A stretch of DNA of 64,000 nucleotides from Progne subis subis (taxonomy: Eukaryota > Chordata > Aves > Passeriformes > Hirundinidae). Below, in pieces: positions 33,361 to 47,300 of the stretch. The notes under the pieces are model-generated. The model worked only from the letters and a program-made list of their open reading frames with translations. It made no database searches and was not told the origin of the DNA. The stretch covers positions 18,516,707-18,580,706 of the forward strand of contig JAKJHU010000005.1 in assembly GCA_022316685.1 (NCBI GenBank), in the 5' to 3' direction. The first letter of the stretch is position 1; each line of letters starts with the position of its first letter. The position numbers were made by a program, and so were the translations under genes.

Positions 33361-36300
33361 AATATTCACTGGATCTGACTACTTAATACTCAAATTACTC
33401 TATTTTTTCTTCTGCCATTTTTTCATACTGCCATACTGGAAAGTGGAGTCTAAGTCACATGCTTGATAACATTCTTAGCTTTCCCTGTGAGGAAATGGCA
33501 TTCAACTAACTTTGGCAGTCAAAGCGCTAGGTCTGTTACCTAGACTTGACTGTCTGGTCACCACATTTTGTGGAAACAACACGCCTGATGCATCCTGCCT
33601 GCCAAACATCTGTCTGGCACTAAATGATTTTGACTGTGGAAAAATCTTCCTCTGTTGTCTGAGAGGATGTTGAGAAGACTAGTCTAGAAGTCTAGATTAA
33701 TTTTGTGACAGATGAGATGAGTAGCTCTTTGGGTTACGGAATATAAAAGCCACATTCTGTACTGCCCAGAATGACATTTATGTGTGGGGTGGAGTTTTTC
33801 TCATGGAGAGCTTCTGTGTTTGAGACAGTGGGGTCCATCCCAATCAGAATTTCATGATCCTGGCTAAGACCTTCGAGTCCAGTTTCCCCTGCACATTAAG
33901 CATGACTGGTGCAAGGGCCAGTATTAATCCTGGCATTGCAGCATACTAAGCTTGCAAAAGAGAGCCTTGGGAGCATCCCCCTTGACTAGAAGAGATTATA
34001 GCTGCCACTGGTCATTCTGCAGAGAGGAATTCTGACAGTGTTCAAGCACTCTGAATGTCTCGTAATTTCTGTAACTGTTGCTGACTGTGGTGATCTAAAG
34101 AGCTTTTGCCATAGCTTGTGTTTGAAACATTTCTGGGAAACTCTTCCTAGCAAGGTCAGGGAAAACTATGCAGAGGGAATATGGTATGTGAGAAGCAGAT
34201 GAGAAATATTCTCCAGTGATGATATCTCTTGAGGGTCTCTTAGACAAAAAATAATATTAGAATGTGGTTTTTAGTATAAAATTAGAGGAGACAGATTGCT
34301 TCATTGTGCAGCTCTTTCCCTTCTCTTATATCACCCAGTGTAAGCAAATGCCATGTTTGTATTTTGAGAGTACCAGCTCTGTTACTCCAGATATCCTTTA
34401 CTTACACCCCTGCAAGACAGGAGAAAAAGAAGTGAGGGAACTGAAACCTAACACAGAGAGAAAACAAATATTTATCACAAAAAGAGTGTGGTGTGGAAGA
34501 AGTATTCCTGACCTTGGACACTTGAAGAGGGAAAAGTTTCACTCCCTGAGGTGGTGAAAAGCTACTGGCACCAGTATCACAATGTGCCAGCAGCTCCTAA
34601 CCTGGAGTGGTCCACAGGGTTCAAGACTCCTCAAAATCTTTCAGCTTGCTGTCATCCCTGCTGAAATAATAGCACAGACTCAGTCAAGTGGCTAAAGCCT
34701 GCAGGTTGCACTGCCTCTGCTCTCCTTGGCAGCATGAAGCAAAGGCTGGACTCACACATGTGGTAGATACAGAAAGCAAATGGGCATCAAGACAGAATAC
34801 AAAGAAGAGAAAAAGGCTACATCCATGGAGGTATGTGAGATGATTCAAATTTGAAATGAATGAAGTTGAAACTGGTTTAATACCACACAGTGAAATAACC
34901 AAAGGAATGCACAATTTCCCAAACACATGGGTGCTTTGTGTAAGAAGTTATTCTTTACTCTAAAACTGAGAAGTGATGAGTCCAGTGTTCTGCTGTGTGT
35001 AGTTGGTAGTGGAAGGAATTCTGTGAGTCACTTGGATGGCTTTAGTTCATTTTCTCTAGGCCAGTAATCAAAGGGGTAATTTTAAGATGCACTGAAGTTA
35101 TCTGAATTTTCCCAAATTAACCAGATCTTAGGATCCGACACTGAAGAACCATAAAAGGCATGAAACACCTTGGAAGTGTTTAAAGCTGTGTCGTTGAGGT
35201 GGAATAGCTACTAAACCTCAGCACCCTGTACAGCAAGAGGCTTTCTTTCTTTTTTTTTCTTTTAGCCTTCTGAATCTATGTTTCCTGTTCATAGTGACCG
35301 AACTGCAGCAGAAGGATGTGTGAGGAGACTTAGATTCTGACCTTTTATCTGGATCCTGAGAGATCAGACCCCAGCTGCTCGATGAGATCCTAGTATTTAT
35401 ATTTCCTGCTTTCTGGGTGGATGATGTCATTGGGAAGCAACTTGGAAAGAGGCTTTGCCTTCCTAGAAAACAGTCACTGGCACAGGGATTTGAAGCTTGA
35501 AGCTTAGTAACTTCAGCATATGCAAGCAGTTACTGGGATTTATTTCATTTGGGAAGTTGCTCAGTTAATAGATTAACTTAGTTTATGCTATGTCCTACAT
35601 ACTACATTAAGAAACAGAATATTCCTTGAGGAAACATGAAAGCCAAAGCTACAGCAGGAGGGTGTTCTTTCAATTCGATTAACAATTTCCAAAATCAAAG
35701 GTCTTAAAAAAGCAGACTGGGGAAGCAATGGTAGGCAAATGCTTTGTCACTGAGCCTCAAGTGTGAATTGAAATGTTAAAGTACAAGGAAGAGAGAGCCT
35801 GAGAAAAAATGTTGCAGAATCATTGCATGGCCAGGCCACCTGGACTGACAAATGACTGTATAAAGGACCTTTTTTAAACTTCACTCTGCTGTAGTGTCAG
35901 AAGAAACCCTGAGATCTTGAAATAAATGTAAAAGCTGCTTTTATAGTGCTCTGCTCTGCACTGAAAAGAAAAGTAACTCATTTTCTGCTGTACTTTCCTG
36001 TGTCACGTAGAGGTCTGAATTGAGTAAAGTGATCCCAATCTCACAAAAGAACCTTTGTGTTGATTTATTGCTACTGGTCTTTGTTAAACAGTCAAAGATC
36101 CTGTAACCTCTGCAAATCCAGGATAGTCAAGGGTATCTGTGAATATTCACCTATGCCATTACTTTCTAGGGTTGAATAATCTGCTGGGATCAGATTGTGT
36201 GTACTGAGGATGAGACTTTCAGAATACGCAGAGGTTTAGTCCCATAAATTTTCCTTCAACTTTATGCAGAAAAACCTTTGGTAGTTTTTAAACTGCGGGC

Positions 36301-39300
36301 TCTGCTTGAGCAAACATTGAGATACTGAGAACAGAGAAGTGTTTCTAAATTATTTTAAGCTTCCTGGATATTTTTCCTTCAAGCCTGACTAAAAGGATGG
36401 TGTGAGATTGTGGTGATGGTTGACAGGTATAAGTGTTATTTTGGCCCACGCTTCTCAGAAATTAATTCTTTCCCTGCTGTTTGGATTAGAGTCCTAATTT
36501 ATGCAAAGATTGACATGTATGATGACAAGCACAATAGGATGCTTACCTAACAATAATGTTTATTAACTGTGTCTTGGCCAACAAAGAACAGATGTTTTTG
36601 TGCCTTGTTGAGATACAGCAGCTTGATTTCAACAGTCTTTTGTAACACCTTCTAGCTTCCATCTGTATCAGAAAATAGTTCCTTCACAAATTACATCAAG
36701 ATAAATCTGATCTCCTTGTATGTGCAGATTTTTTTTTTTCCAAATTCCCTCTAAGTAAAAGAGGAAAAAAAAGAAGTAGTCTATTAAAAAAAAAAAGTCT
36801 GTCTACTGGACATGGAAGCAAAACCTGATCTTTCTTGCAAGCTTTGGAGTATCCTGGAGCTCTTTGGTAATGAGCACAGAAATGGCATCTGACAAAACAT
36901 AGTACCTCCACATTCTGATAATATCTCTGCATTTTCCTGCCAGGTGCAAACCCATATGAGCTCTTTCCATTTCTCAGAGCACAACTTTTGTCTTTCTTTT
37001 GTGTATTTAATCTTCTAGAATAGTACCGACACAGTATTTTGCAGTCTTGAAAGGCTGAAGAAAGTGAATGTCTTTTTGCATTCCGATAACAAAGGTGAAA
37101 CCAAAGATTACAGTATCTTTGGGGTTTCTCTCTCAAGATAACCAGAGTGAGCTGTTTTTTTGTAGTAGCTATAAAGTCAAACTTTAAGTTTCAGAAAAGT
37201 TTTGGAAAACATTTGTCTTTCTTAAGTCCTAACAGGTGAAATCATAGTTTATTTGTGATCAAATACATTAAATTGCTTAATATTTTGTTAGTCTTTCTGA
37301 TCCGCTTGCTGTATCAATGAACAGATACAATAAATAGCCCATCTGGACCCATGGTCTGAACTATCTTCTGCTCAGAACCTGGTGCTGTAGCCTTTTTCCT
37401 CACTTGCAGGGTGAAGTTGTTATGAAACTCACTGATAATCCAGACTAACCTTTCAAAATTGCCTCTGTGTACTGAAAATGCTTGAAACTCCCTGTTCAAG
37501 GAGTGTATGCATTCATTTTAAACTAGGTGGAAAGCATAGGAAGCTGTGACACTGTTGCAACCTTTTCTGTTGCACAAAATCTACCACTGAAGCTTCAGTT
37601 GGTGCAGTTTAAACTGTATAAATAGGTTGCTGCTTGGTTTCATCTCCTGAACTGGTCAAAGTTTCCAGCTTACCTTGCAGTAAGTGATATACAGCAAATA
37701 CAGTTGAAATAGAGCAGTGATTCTCATAGGTCAGACTTCTTGAGGGGTGAGGATAAAATAGAATATAAAAACACTAGGCACGTTATAGGTACTCTTAATA
37801 TTTCTCCTCCAGCCAGAAGAGGTAGTTCAGCTAGTGTGACAGTGAGCTGTAATTACACTGTGAGAAAATAACTGTGTGGTTTTGTCTGTGGCAAAGACTT
37901 TTAAAAAATTCTTTAAAAAAACAGGGAAGAAGCGCAGCTTTTTGTCTACTTCAATGTGCCTTCCTTTCAGGTGCTTTGTTTACTTCAAATAATAACCTTG
38001 CTTTACTGATACTTCTTTAAGTAGTCAGAAACACACCCTGCAGCAGTCTGTCCCTAAATACAAGTAAGCTGTTGGTATGTGGGTTAAAGGTAGCAGAGAC
38101 AGGTATGATGAGTCCTATAAGACATTGAGGGGATGATAACAATGGACAGAGGCCTAAGGAATAGGCCTTTAGCTTTTGCAGTGTGGGATTTATAAACTTT
38201 GTGCAAGAGACAGAAAATAAAATAGTCAGTGAACTGACTGGGATCAGCACAAAGATAGGAATCTCGTTCACCCTTTATTTGTCAACAGCATAGAAAGCAC
38301 TGGCTTTGGATGTAAGAATAGGCAAGATAAAAGTATAAAAATCCAGACAAGATTGGAAATTCCCAAAAACGTGCAGTTATGAAATATATGAAAGGATATA
38401 GCAATCCTGACTGCTTCAGTCAGTGAAAAAGTTTCAAATATTGAATAATTGTCATATTTGTGGTCAAGGAAGGTTGAACAATTGATTCAGGCCACTGAGG
38501 ATAAAAGATGCTGAGCAAGGGACAGTGCTAAAGGAAAAGAAATGGGCAATTTAAGTGAGCAGATTCTTCAATAAAGGACATTTCTGCAGAGGTACTGTGA
38601 AATATTAAAAAAATAATAATGCCACCAAACCAAGTTTAGCACAGGCAAGAAACTTGAGAATCTGGTCACAGGCTTCATTTGATGACCTATGAACTCCAGT
38701 ACATTTCTGGAGTCAGTGCGCCTTGAAGACCACAAAGTGCAGTTTTTGAGATACCATATTGGTTGATGCCGATCAGAAAAGGGGAACAATGCTGCGACAT
38801 CGAACACAGTCATTCATCTTAGTTGTGAGGACAAGCAACAAATGAGAAGAATATGTGACAGGAAGTTACAGCTTAGGTGAGATTTCACAGGGGTGGTCTC
38901 AGCCTGTACCTCACTTCTAAGTGACAGCCAAGTGCAGGCTTCTTTTTGATGCTTGTTTTTCAACATATATATATTCATTTCTTAGAAGAAGGAAGGTTTT
39001 ATTGTGACAAGCAACATCAGAGATCAGGGTTGAGAGGGGAACACATTTTTTGGGAGAGCACTCTGAAAGGCAGGTGCTTTACTGTGTCCTCTAGGGAGCC
39101 ACAGTAAAAGAAGAGTTCAGATTGAGAAGAATTCTAAATATCCTGAAAACAGAAGCAAACCTGATAAACAAATAGCTTCAGGGTCCTACATGATTTGGCA
39201 TTTGGGAAAAATTACAAACACTCGACTGGGGAGGGGCACATGCCCTACAAGTAGGTCTGAGTTTACAGCCCAGTATGGCAAAATAAAAACTGAATTATCA

Positions 39301-41802
39301 GATAACCCTGGGAAAAACAGAAATTAGAATGTGACAATTATTTTGTTGATATACACATACAAGTCTGCATTTTCCATGCCTTCACATTTAAGGCTTTAAA
39401 TAACACACCTGCATGGTCATGCAAAGACTCATCACAGTACCAGAACATCTTGATCTTACTAATTGCTTTGAGTTTGCCAAGAGGTGCCTATTCTGAACTT
39501 GTCACAGGCACACAAATGTTTAAGGAAGACAGATACTCATCTCTTTTCAAGCCCATGTGCTTTTCAGACTAGATTCTTTATTCTTACCTGATCATTTTTC
39601 CTCTTCTTCCAGTGTCCTTTGTAAATTGACTGGGATTTAGCAACAGGACATTGTATATGTTGTTCCACTTTGTTGTTTGGTTTGGTTTATTTTAATTCTT
39701 GTTTTCACTGTTGTTTGTTTACTCAGCACAGGTTGAAGCAAACCAAGCATGGATGGAAGATGGTATTATCTCTGTAACACATTTCAACATTTCAGCAGAA
39801 ACAATTTCAACAGTAGTTCCAAATTTAAGCTGAATAGCTGAACCAACACCTCCCATCTTCATCTGAGGTCACCTGGCACCTCTGAAAGCAAGATTTTTGC
39901 TGGTTGTCATTCAAACTCTGCTGAGCATTTTAAGCACGATGACAATGACTTAATTCCAAAATGAGACAACTTCAACTGATCTTTTGTTCTTTTCTTGGGG
40001 TTGGGGAGGAGGTGAAAAAATCTGCTCCCTTCCAGTTCTTTAAAGGCGTCTCCAAGTCTTTAAAGGTTAGTGGGCTTTAAAATGATGTGAAACAAAGCAG
40101 GAAGAACTTTGATAAGTGCTATATTTAGGTGTGTTTAATTTAAAAAATATTCACTCAGCAATGTATGGGGGAAGGTTGGTTAACTCCACAGAAGACCCTA
40201 GGTCTTAATAGAAAGGAAACAGGAATATCTGGATGCATGTACACCAGCATAAATGGGTAGCTGACTTTCTGTCATGGCAATTCCTGAAATGTGCTACTGT
40301 GAAGTGATTTGTAAAGGAAACTTTAAAATCAACTGGTCAAAATGGTATGGCAAAAATAACTTTCCCACACCCCCCTTCCAAAAACATTACTGTTGCTGGT
40401 GTCCACATGGAAGCTGGGAGACAGCCGTCTCTTTACCATGGAGCTGGGTTAGAACACACAGTTTGGAGACAGAAATTTTATGTATTTACAAATTTATTTT
40501 AGTATTCAGAAGTACAGTGTTCTGGGAAAACCATAACTGCCCAAAATGGGATGATGCATCCCAAGTTACAAGTACCTTTTGAGCTGATTATTTTTTGCTT
40601 CTGCCCCAGCCAGGAGAGAGGATGGTCCCAGGGAATAGCTCATGATATGTGCTTATTACAGGGCAGGCTTGGATGGGCAAGGGTCTCTGGTTACCTGTTA
40701 GTTTTAGGAAGCATCCTAAACTGTGTGTTACAAGTGAAATCAGAATTTTTTTCTTTGGCATTCTTGTTTTCAGTCTTGGAGTTGGCTTCTTTTGGGCATT
40801 GTTATTGTTTTTTTATTTAGCTTGGTTTGGTGGTTTTGTTTTTGTTTTATTCTGTGCTCTATTTACTTTGATGTCATGCTATTCTCTCTTCTAGGAAGAG
40901 TTTAAGTTTTTGGATTGGATTTTTTTTCCTCTTTTCATAGTACCTCTCTCATATGATATAGTAAATCTTCCTTAGCACGCTCATCTTCTGCTGTATTGCA
41001 TAGGTGGATTTTGTATGTGATCAGAGAGCAGAATTCAGGAAAAGAAATCAACAAAATATATTGTTTGCAAAATTACTTTAGTGGGACGGCTTTGTAGATT
41101 TCATCCTCTAGCCTTGGCAAGCCTGAATCAATTTGTTGACATAATTCTACAAGAATACTTACAGATACTTTGCTCAGAGAGATGTGGAGGGAGATGCAGA
41201 CATTAATTTTTCAAAATGTATCTATCATGCTGGCTATGTGTTAAGTCTCACATCATGATCAGCACCAAAAGGTCCAGGATATTGCAGTGTCCCCCAGGCT
41301 CTCAGCATCCCCTGGCTCAGGGGTCTCTGGCAGTGTGGTGGAAGGGAAGAAGGGAGGAGAAGAGAAGGGACCAACTGCTATTCTGTATGCTTCATCCAGG
41401 AGAACATGTGCTAGGAACACATTGAAGGAGATGCCCAAGGGTCACAAATGCTCTTGGATGTCAAATAAATGTACATGCAGCAAACTGAAATTAAGATGAA
41501 AGGCTGGCAGAAGGACTTATACTCTGAAGTGAGAGCCCCAGGATGTTTCCTTACAGACCGTTTGAAATCTTAGATAATTTACATGAAGTTCATGGACAAG
41601 GGCAAGGTGAAAGGGCCTTGGCTGCATCACAACATATGCTTCATACTGCAAAGCAAAGCTGCCTACAAGAAGAAATGGATGTAGCGTGTACTACCCAGTA
41701 AGTTATCATTTTAGATGAGAAGTAATGAGATTTATTTAGCTTGGTGAACCCTCACATGGAGAACCTTCTGGACTGAGTATTTTAATAGGACAGGGCTAAA
41801 AT
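33361..41802. other. Intergenic region between PTPRK and THEMIS, left part
   Basis: About 8.4 kb without a recognisable exon, RNA gene or transposon. The longest open frame (36696-37136, minus strand, 146 codons) crosses T-runs and ends in a low-complexity tail, so it is not credible. Short A/T runs occur near 36727-36795. Confidence 0.6.
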
Positions 41803-41945
41803 ACACACACACACACACACAACAAAACAAAACAAGCAAACAAACAAAAAAACCCAAAAAACCCCAAACAAAACCAAATACAACAACAAAACAAAACAAA
41901 ATTTAAAAAAAAAAAAAAAAAAAAAACACAAAACAAAAACCACCA
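41803..41945. repeat. (AC)n followed by A-rich low-complexity block
   Basis: About nine AC units lead into AACAAA, CAAA and CCAAA motifs and a long A-run near 41905-41926, ending in CACAAAACAA. The + strand is nearly free of G and T. Confidence 0.9.
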
Positions 41946-43243
41946 CACTAACAACTACTTATGAGCTTCAAGAAAAAAAGGCTTTTTGTCGTCTTTTTTA
42001 TAGATTGTTTTGGAGAAGAACCCCTGTGGGTCTTTCTTCCTCCCCAGGTGGGAAGACAGGCTTATTGACCGATTTGATGAGGGAACACATTTGTGCTCCA
42101 GCAGTTTTCCAAAACTAGTCTCTCATGAAGGCTTAGCTTCTCATGGCGTGTGTGACATGCTCGTCACAGGCTACTACAAGAATGATGATTCTGTAGGATT
42201 AGAAAAGATTTTGGCCAGCAGTCATCCCTTGGGTGAGGTAGAGGATGGAACCTGTGCCACCACTGAGAGCATTAGAGGGGTTTTAGTGCCAACCTTATTT
42301 ATGTTAATGATATCAGGAAGGGCAGAAAAGGCAGCATTCTGCTCTTGGAGAGGGAGAAACAGGACTAGAAGGGAAAAAGAAGGGGATGCTTAGGTTTGCA
42401 TATTATGAAGTAAATGTACATTGTTTGTGGTGCTCTTGGATTTCTTAATGACCAAATGTACTAGATTCTGCATTAATTTAAAAACTGATCTCTGCTTAAT
42501 TGTACTGAGGCTGTTCCCTGGGGGAAAAAAAAAAATAAAATAGGGAGAGAGGAAAAAAAACTTTATGGCTGAATAAGTAAATAAAAAAACATGATAGGAA
42601 CACAAAATAAAGAACTTTCTGAATCTGTGCTTGTGATGAAATGCAGACAAACCTCATCTCAGCTGGACCAAATACTGCCTTCAGTCCACCACCCCTAGGG
42701 ATAAGGAGTCATGAAGGCAGACTGAGAATCCCTGGGCACTCTCTACTCCCATGGGCTGAAATTCTGGCAAGTGCCAGCCCAAGAGTCTGGCTGCCTCTTC
42801 AAATAAAAGGAACCTTTAAACTCTTTATGTCAGACCTTACTTTTTCCACAGCTTCCTTAGACTTTTCCAAATTCCTTCACCTATGTTCTACCTGTGTATA
42901 TAATTTAAAAAAAAAAAAAAAAAAAAAAGGGCAAAAAACCCACAATAACAAAACAAACAAGCAAACAAAAAAAACAAAAAGAAAAAACAAAAAGCCTCCA
43001 AGAAAGAAGTTCACCGGTCACTGATATGTTTATACTGCTTCTCCTTAAGAAAGAGCTAGGGATACCTGGAACAAGAGCATAGACGCAGGATACTGAGGCA
43101 GCAAATGCATCTGAGTTTTCATATGGTAAATTATAATGACAAACAAAATGTCTTGCAGCAGAGTAATACCAATGCCTTGGAAAAGGTAGGAAATTATAAT
43201 CAATTTCACTGATACGTTGTCAACTGTTAACTGCATTTCATAT
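41946..43243. other. Intergenic, nothing recognised
   Basis: It contains a 127-codon open frame at 42010-42393 with no family I know, and an A-rich block at 42907-43000 that begins with A22. No splice or promoter signals that I would defend. Confidence 0.5.
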
Positions 43244-43295
43244 GAAAAGAAAAAGAAAAAGAAAAGAAAGAGAAAAAAGGAAAAAAGAAAAAAAA

Positions 43296-43575
43296 GGAGA
43301 GGAGAGGAGAGGAGAGGAGAGGAGAGGAGAGGAGAGGAGAGGAGAGGAGAGGAGAGGAGAGGAGAGGAGAGGAGAGGAGAGGAGAGGAGAGGAGAGGAGA
43401 GGAGAGGAGAGGAGAGGAGAGGAGAGGAGAGGAGAGGAGAGGAGAGGAGAGGAGAGGAGAGGAGAGGAGAGGAGAGGAGAGGAGAGGAGAGGAGAGGAGA
43501 GGAGAGGAGAGGAGAGGAGAGGAGAGGAGAGGAGAGGAGAGGAGAGGAGAGGAGAGGAGAGGAGAGGAGAGGAGA
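43296..43575. repeat. (GGAGA)56 pentanucleotide satellite
   Basis: Exactly 280 bp of perfect GGAGA units, 56 copies with no interruption, lying in a 332-bp all-purine strand (43244-43575) whose left 52 bp is A-rich with G spacers. All six frames through it are open, since five-base units cycle through frames without making a stop; the resulting long reading frames are artefacts. True copy number may differ from the assembly. Confidence 0.98.
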
Positions 43576-46500
43576 CAATAGCAAGCTTGGGTTTGTATGC
43601 ATTTTAAAATGACAGCTAGTATTTCAGTTTCAATAAAATTTAGCAAATACCTTCAGTGCCACCAATTCATTGTTAACTTGAAAGTTAGAGAAGTCTGTCA
43701 TTTAAGATAAATATTAAGGATGAAAAAACATTCAAGGTAACTATTATTAAACTAAATGTTTTGTTGATTTCTTTTACCAGCTGTTTAGGCTAAACTGTGT
43801 TTTTTAATGCTCCCATCAAGAGGAGTTATTAGTGCTCTTTCTTCTGGTAGTATAGACATTGGGGAGGTAAGGAGTGAGATGCCAGTTTTCATTATAGTTC
43901 TGTTAAAGCTCTTTGCTGTCAGGAAAAGTCAAACTGTTTTGCTTCCCTTCTGTGTAAAATTGACAGCTGATACGTGAAACTTCAGGAATAATTAGTGAAA
44001 GTAGCTATGTAAATTCTATTGGGGGAATCAGTCTTTCACAAATATATTTAAATTAATACAGTATCCTTTTCTTTGAACAGTGACAGGGTGCAAAAAGATT
44101 ATTCTGGATTCCTTTAACAGCATCTAGAAACCTACCCTTCCTCCTTAAAAATAAATTACAGCCTTCTCCATTCAAGAAATCACAAAGGGAGAGAGTGATA
44201 TTTGAAATTAATTCAAAATTTTCTCCAGCATGTTTCCAGCTGTCAAAAATGTGTTGAAGGTATGCCAAACATATTTCAAAACACTTTCTGTAATTTGAAG
44301 ATATCTCAAAGTAATTTTTACTGCCAAAATCTTTATCTTTAATGGATCCACACTTCTTCCTAAAGCTGTAAGATGTCTTTTTTTTTTTAGGTCCCTCCCA
44401 TCATTTTTCTTTCCCCACCAAAAAAAAAAACAAAAAAAAAAAACAAAAAAAAAACCAACACAAAAAAAAACCACAACACCTTTCCATGTAGCCCTGGTTA
44501 TGTTGCAAGTTCTCTGCTCTTAGTCTACTCAAGCAAAATGGTAACCCCAAAGTGATTATGGAAGATAGAACCCAAATATATTCAATACCTGCTTAGCCAA
44601 TGGAACACCGAGGCTGCCCTGAATAGATTTTGTAGTATGATGCAATGCACAGATCGATAAATATTTCCATTGGAAGAGTGAGTTCATGTTCTGCGCTGTC
44701 AAATAAAAAGTGGCAACACTGTCTGAGGATTGCCTGGATGGCTTATTTCATATAAACAGTCATTTTAGCAGGTGCCTATTTGTATTAGAACTCCTACTAT
44801 ATTAAACATTTGCATTCTGCTTTATCTTCAAAATACTTTATAAACACATCAGTATCAATCATCTTAATACATTTATAAAGACAAGTACCATTAATACCTG
44901 TCAGTAGATAGTGGAATTTTTAGCTTGAGACTCTATGCTCTCAAGGCTATTTTTAGCTTTGAGTCTATACTAGCACAGAGCTTGGAAATCTCAAATAGTG
45001 TCCTTTTTCTCTGTGGCTGAACAAAACATTTTTAGAGCTTTTGCAGCACTTGAACCTTTCAGGGGGTTTAGTGTTCAATACATTCTTGGTGCTAACACTT
45101 TAAATGCATTCATTAAGACCGTGACTCTTATCACACTTACCAACAGCTAGGGAGAGATTTCTGGAGCTATATTTTCTATAATTTACTGGTGTATACAGAG
45201 CTATTCCTCTTTGTTGAAGAGACTTTGGAAAACTTCACGTCAATATTCTTTGCAAGATTGTAACTTGAAATGCCATTATAAGCAAGGTGCTCCTCTGCAA
45301 ACCACAAACAGCTGCAAGCCAAAACTCTTCCTTATTAAGAATCTACTCCAGCTTCTATTAAAATCAATGAAAAGATCTTTCTGACTCTGGCAGGTACAGA
45401 ACTGCTCAATAAAATGTTGAAAATACCCACAAGTTATTATTGTTCAGTCCATAAAAAGTCAGCCAAAACCTTACTATTTTTCACAATGTAATGTGTGTAC
45501 ATGTGCTTCAATTCTTTTAAAAGCACTGGGGGATACTGGTTCTTCAATAGACTGTTCACTGGAGTCAAACATGGGCAAATAACCTTGTGGGCTCATTTGT
45601 TCATTCCTGCTAAGCCATTTAAATTTCATATGGAAGCATGTCTAAGATCTCTCTGTCAAACTGTAAGGAAATGTCAAAGAACCCAAAATGTAGTTCCTGA
45701 AAATGTAAAGGAAAGCTCAAAATAAAATCACAGGGCACTAAAATCTTCAAAGATTTTAGAGCCAGGAACCACCACAATTCACAAGCGTGACCACCTGTTT
45801 TGTGAAGGCATTAGGATTTTCAACACAATCATTTTTATACCAAGTGCAAAAACTTGGAGCAGAGTAAGATTGTATTTTTAGAAAGGCAGATTTTATCTCT
45901 ATCTGTGGACTTCAGCTGATGGTGAAGCAGTATAAAATTCTGTGGGTAATGATCCTTGCTTTTTAACATGGCTCTTAATTTTAATTTCCAGCAAGATTGG
46001 CCTCTGTCTGCAGATTTGAAAAGTCCTCTACCCAAATTGACTCATCCTAGGGGGAGTGTGAGCAGCAGCTGTCCATGTCCAGAAACAAAGCAGCTTTCTG
46101 GGGCAGTAAAACATTCTGAGCAATGAGTGCTTTATATTTTCAGGTAAAGTTAGAAGCAATTGTTGAAGGTGCTGAAGGATAAGTAACCTAAATGTTAGGC
46201 TAAAAAAGTTAGGTTTTTCTGGATAGAATGATTTCAGTGCTTATGAGCTATTCACCTTTGGCTTTATTGGGCAATAAATCCTATCCATCTATACATACTG
46301 AAGTGGCTGAAGAAACTTTTACACAAGAACCCACCCATCATGTTGTAACTTGTGTTACACAGTTCATGTTTCAGCCAATTCAACCTCTGTCTCTCTGTGA
46401 ATAATCCATGTGTGCCATTGTAGGGATTAGATTTTCTCTCACCTTGGGGACAGTTTGTTCAAGGTGACACCATCATTTTACATCACAAGGGCCATTGGAA

Positions 46501-46789
46501 GGGGACAGATGTCAGTTCAGTGTTGTGCTTCTTGGGTGGGTTGCATGAAACCTGATGGATATTGCCAGAACTAGTGTGGATTAGCCGAGGAAGACCACAG
46601 CTCCTGAAAGTCTCTGCAGCTTCTTTTAATGCTCAGTTCACCTCTGGAACAGCTAAATATAATACTGTTCACCTGTATTGAGACAGTAGATCCCTATAAA
46701 TGAAGGGTGGCAATACAGCTAATCATCCACAGGAATAGATGACCTCTCTCCCTTTCTTTAATCAGAATTGTTCTTGATGGTGTCATAGA
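43576..46789. other. Intergenic, nothing recognised apart from an A-rich block
   Basis: An A-rich block with single C spacers lies at about 44419-44478. The remainder is unique AT-rich sequence without an identifiable gene or transposon. Confidence 0.55.
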
Positions 46790-46930
46790 GTCCTTTATTT
46801 AGTCAAGGCTTAAACAATTCAGGAGTCCACTGTTCCCTTGGGAGATTATTTCACAGCTCAATGCACCTGTGTCAGGGAGGATTCCTTACAGCTTAGTTTG
46901 ACTCGATTGTTAATGACAAGAAGGATTTCC
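46790..46930 (-). mobile_element. Possible ancient CR1/L3-like LINE 3' fragment
   Basis: GTCATAGAGTC at the left and the run CCACTGTTCCCTTGGGAGAT, TATTTCACAGCTCAATG, TCAGGGAGGATTCCTTA resemble the reverse complement of an old CR1/L3 3' UTR. Divergence is high, so the family is a guess. Confidence 0.4.
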
Positions 46931-46939
46931 ACTTTTTTT

Positions 46940-47300
46940 TCTGGTTTCAGCCAGGACAGGGTTCATTTTTTTACGGTAGCCAGTTGTGCTACCGTAACTG
47001 AGGTTATTCTATATCACCTCACATCATTGCCAGGGGAGGGGAAAAGGGACTTTTGTTTCCACGGAGAAGGGGTTCCTTCTGGTCAAAAAATCTTGACAAG
47101 GGGGGTGCATCTGGTATTGTTTATTGTCTCAGGCTCTGTGGTGAGTACTTTTACATGTGAATCACTTTTCCTTTGTGTACTTTTATTAATAATTTTGTTG
47201 TTGTTGCTGTTCATTTTCTTATCTCATTGCTGTTTCTAGTATATTGTTCTTATCTCACCTGTGAACTTTGCCTTTTATGCCTCCAGTAAGAAGGAAGGGA
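46940..47300 (+). mobile_element. Probable old endogenous retrovirus LTR fragment
   Basis: The series TTTCTGGTTTCAGCCAGGAC, AGGGTTCATTTTTT, a central GGGGAGGGGAAAAGGGAC, GTGGTGAGTA, then ATTAATAATTTTGTTGTTG, TTATCTCATTGCTG and TTATCTCACCTGTGAACTTT follows the layout of an LTR common in bird genomes. It is strongly decayed, with internal deletions. I see no viral coding sequence next to it, so it looks like a solitary LTR. It adjoins, and may have been inserted in, the LINE-like fragment to its left. Confidence 0.55.
46971..46997. repeat. Perfect 10-bp inverted repeat with 7-nt loop
   Basis: TTACGGTAGC and GCTACCGTAA are exact reverse complements separated by CAGTTGT. It lies in the left part of the LTR fragment. 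Confidence 0.93.

Noticed and set aside
36696..37136. 146-codon open frame on the minus strand
   Set aside because: Low-complexity end from T/A runs, no recognisable domain, no conservation evidence.
42010..42393. 127-codon open frame on the + strand
   Set aside because: Composition is plausible but no family resemblance; a chance frame of this length is expected in 64 kb of six-frame sequence.
43045..43646. Several long reading frames on both strands encoding EERRG or SSPLL repeats
   Set aside because: They are translations of the perfect GGAGA satellite, which has no stop in any frame. No gene-like flanks.
46940..47300. A full endogenous retrovirus
   Set aside because: Only LTR-like sequence is visible; no second LTR, primer-binding site or gag, pol or env frames flank it.
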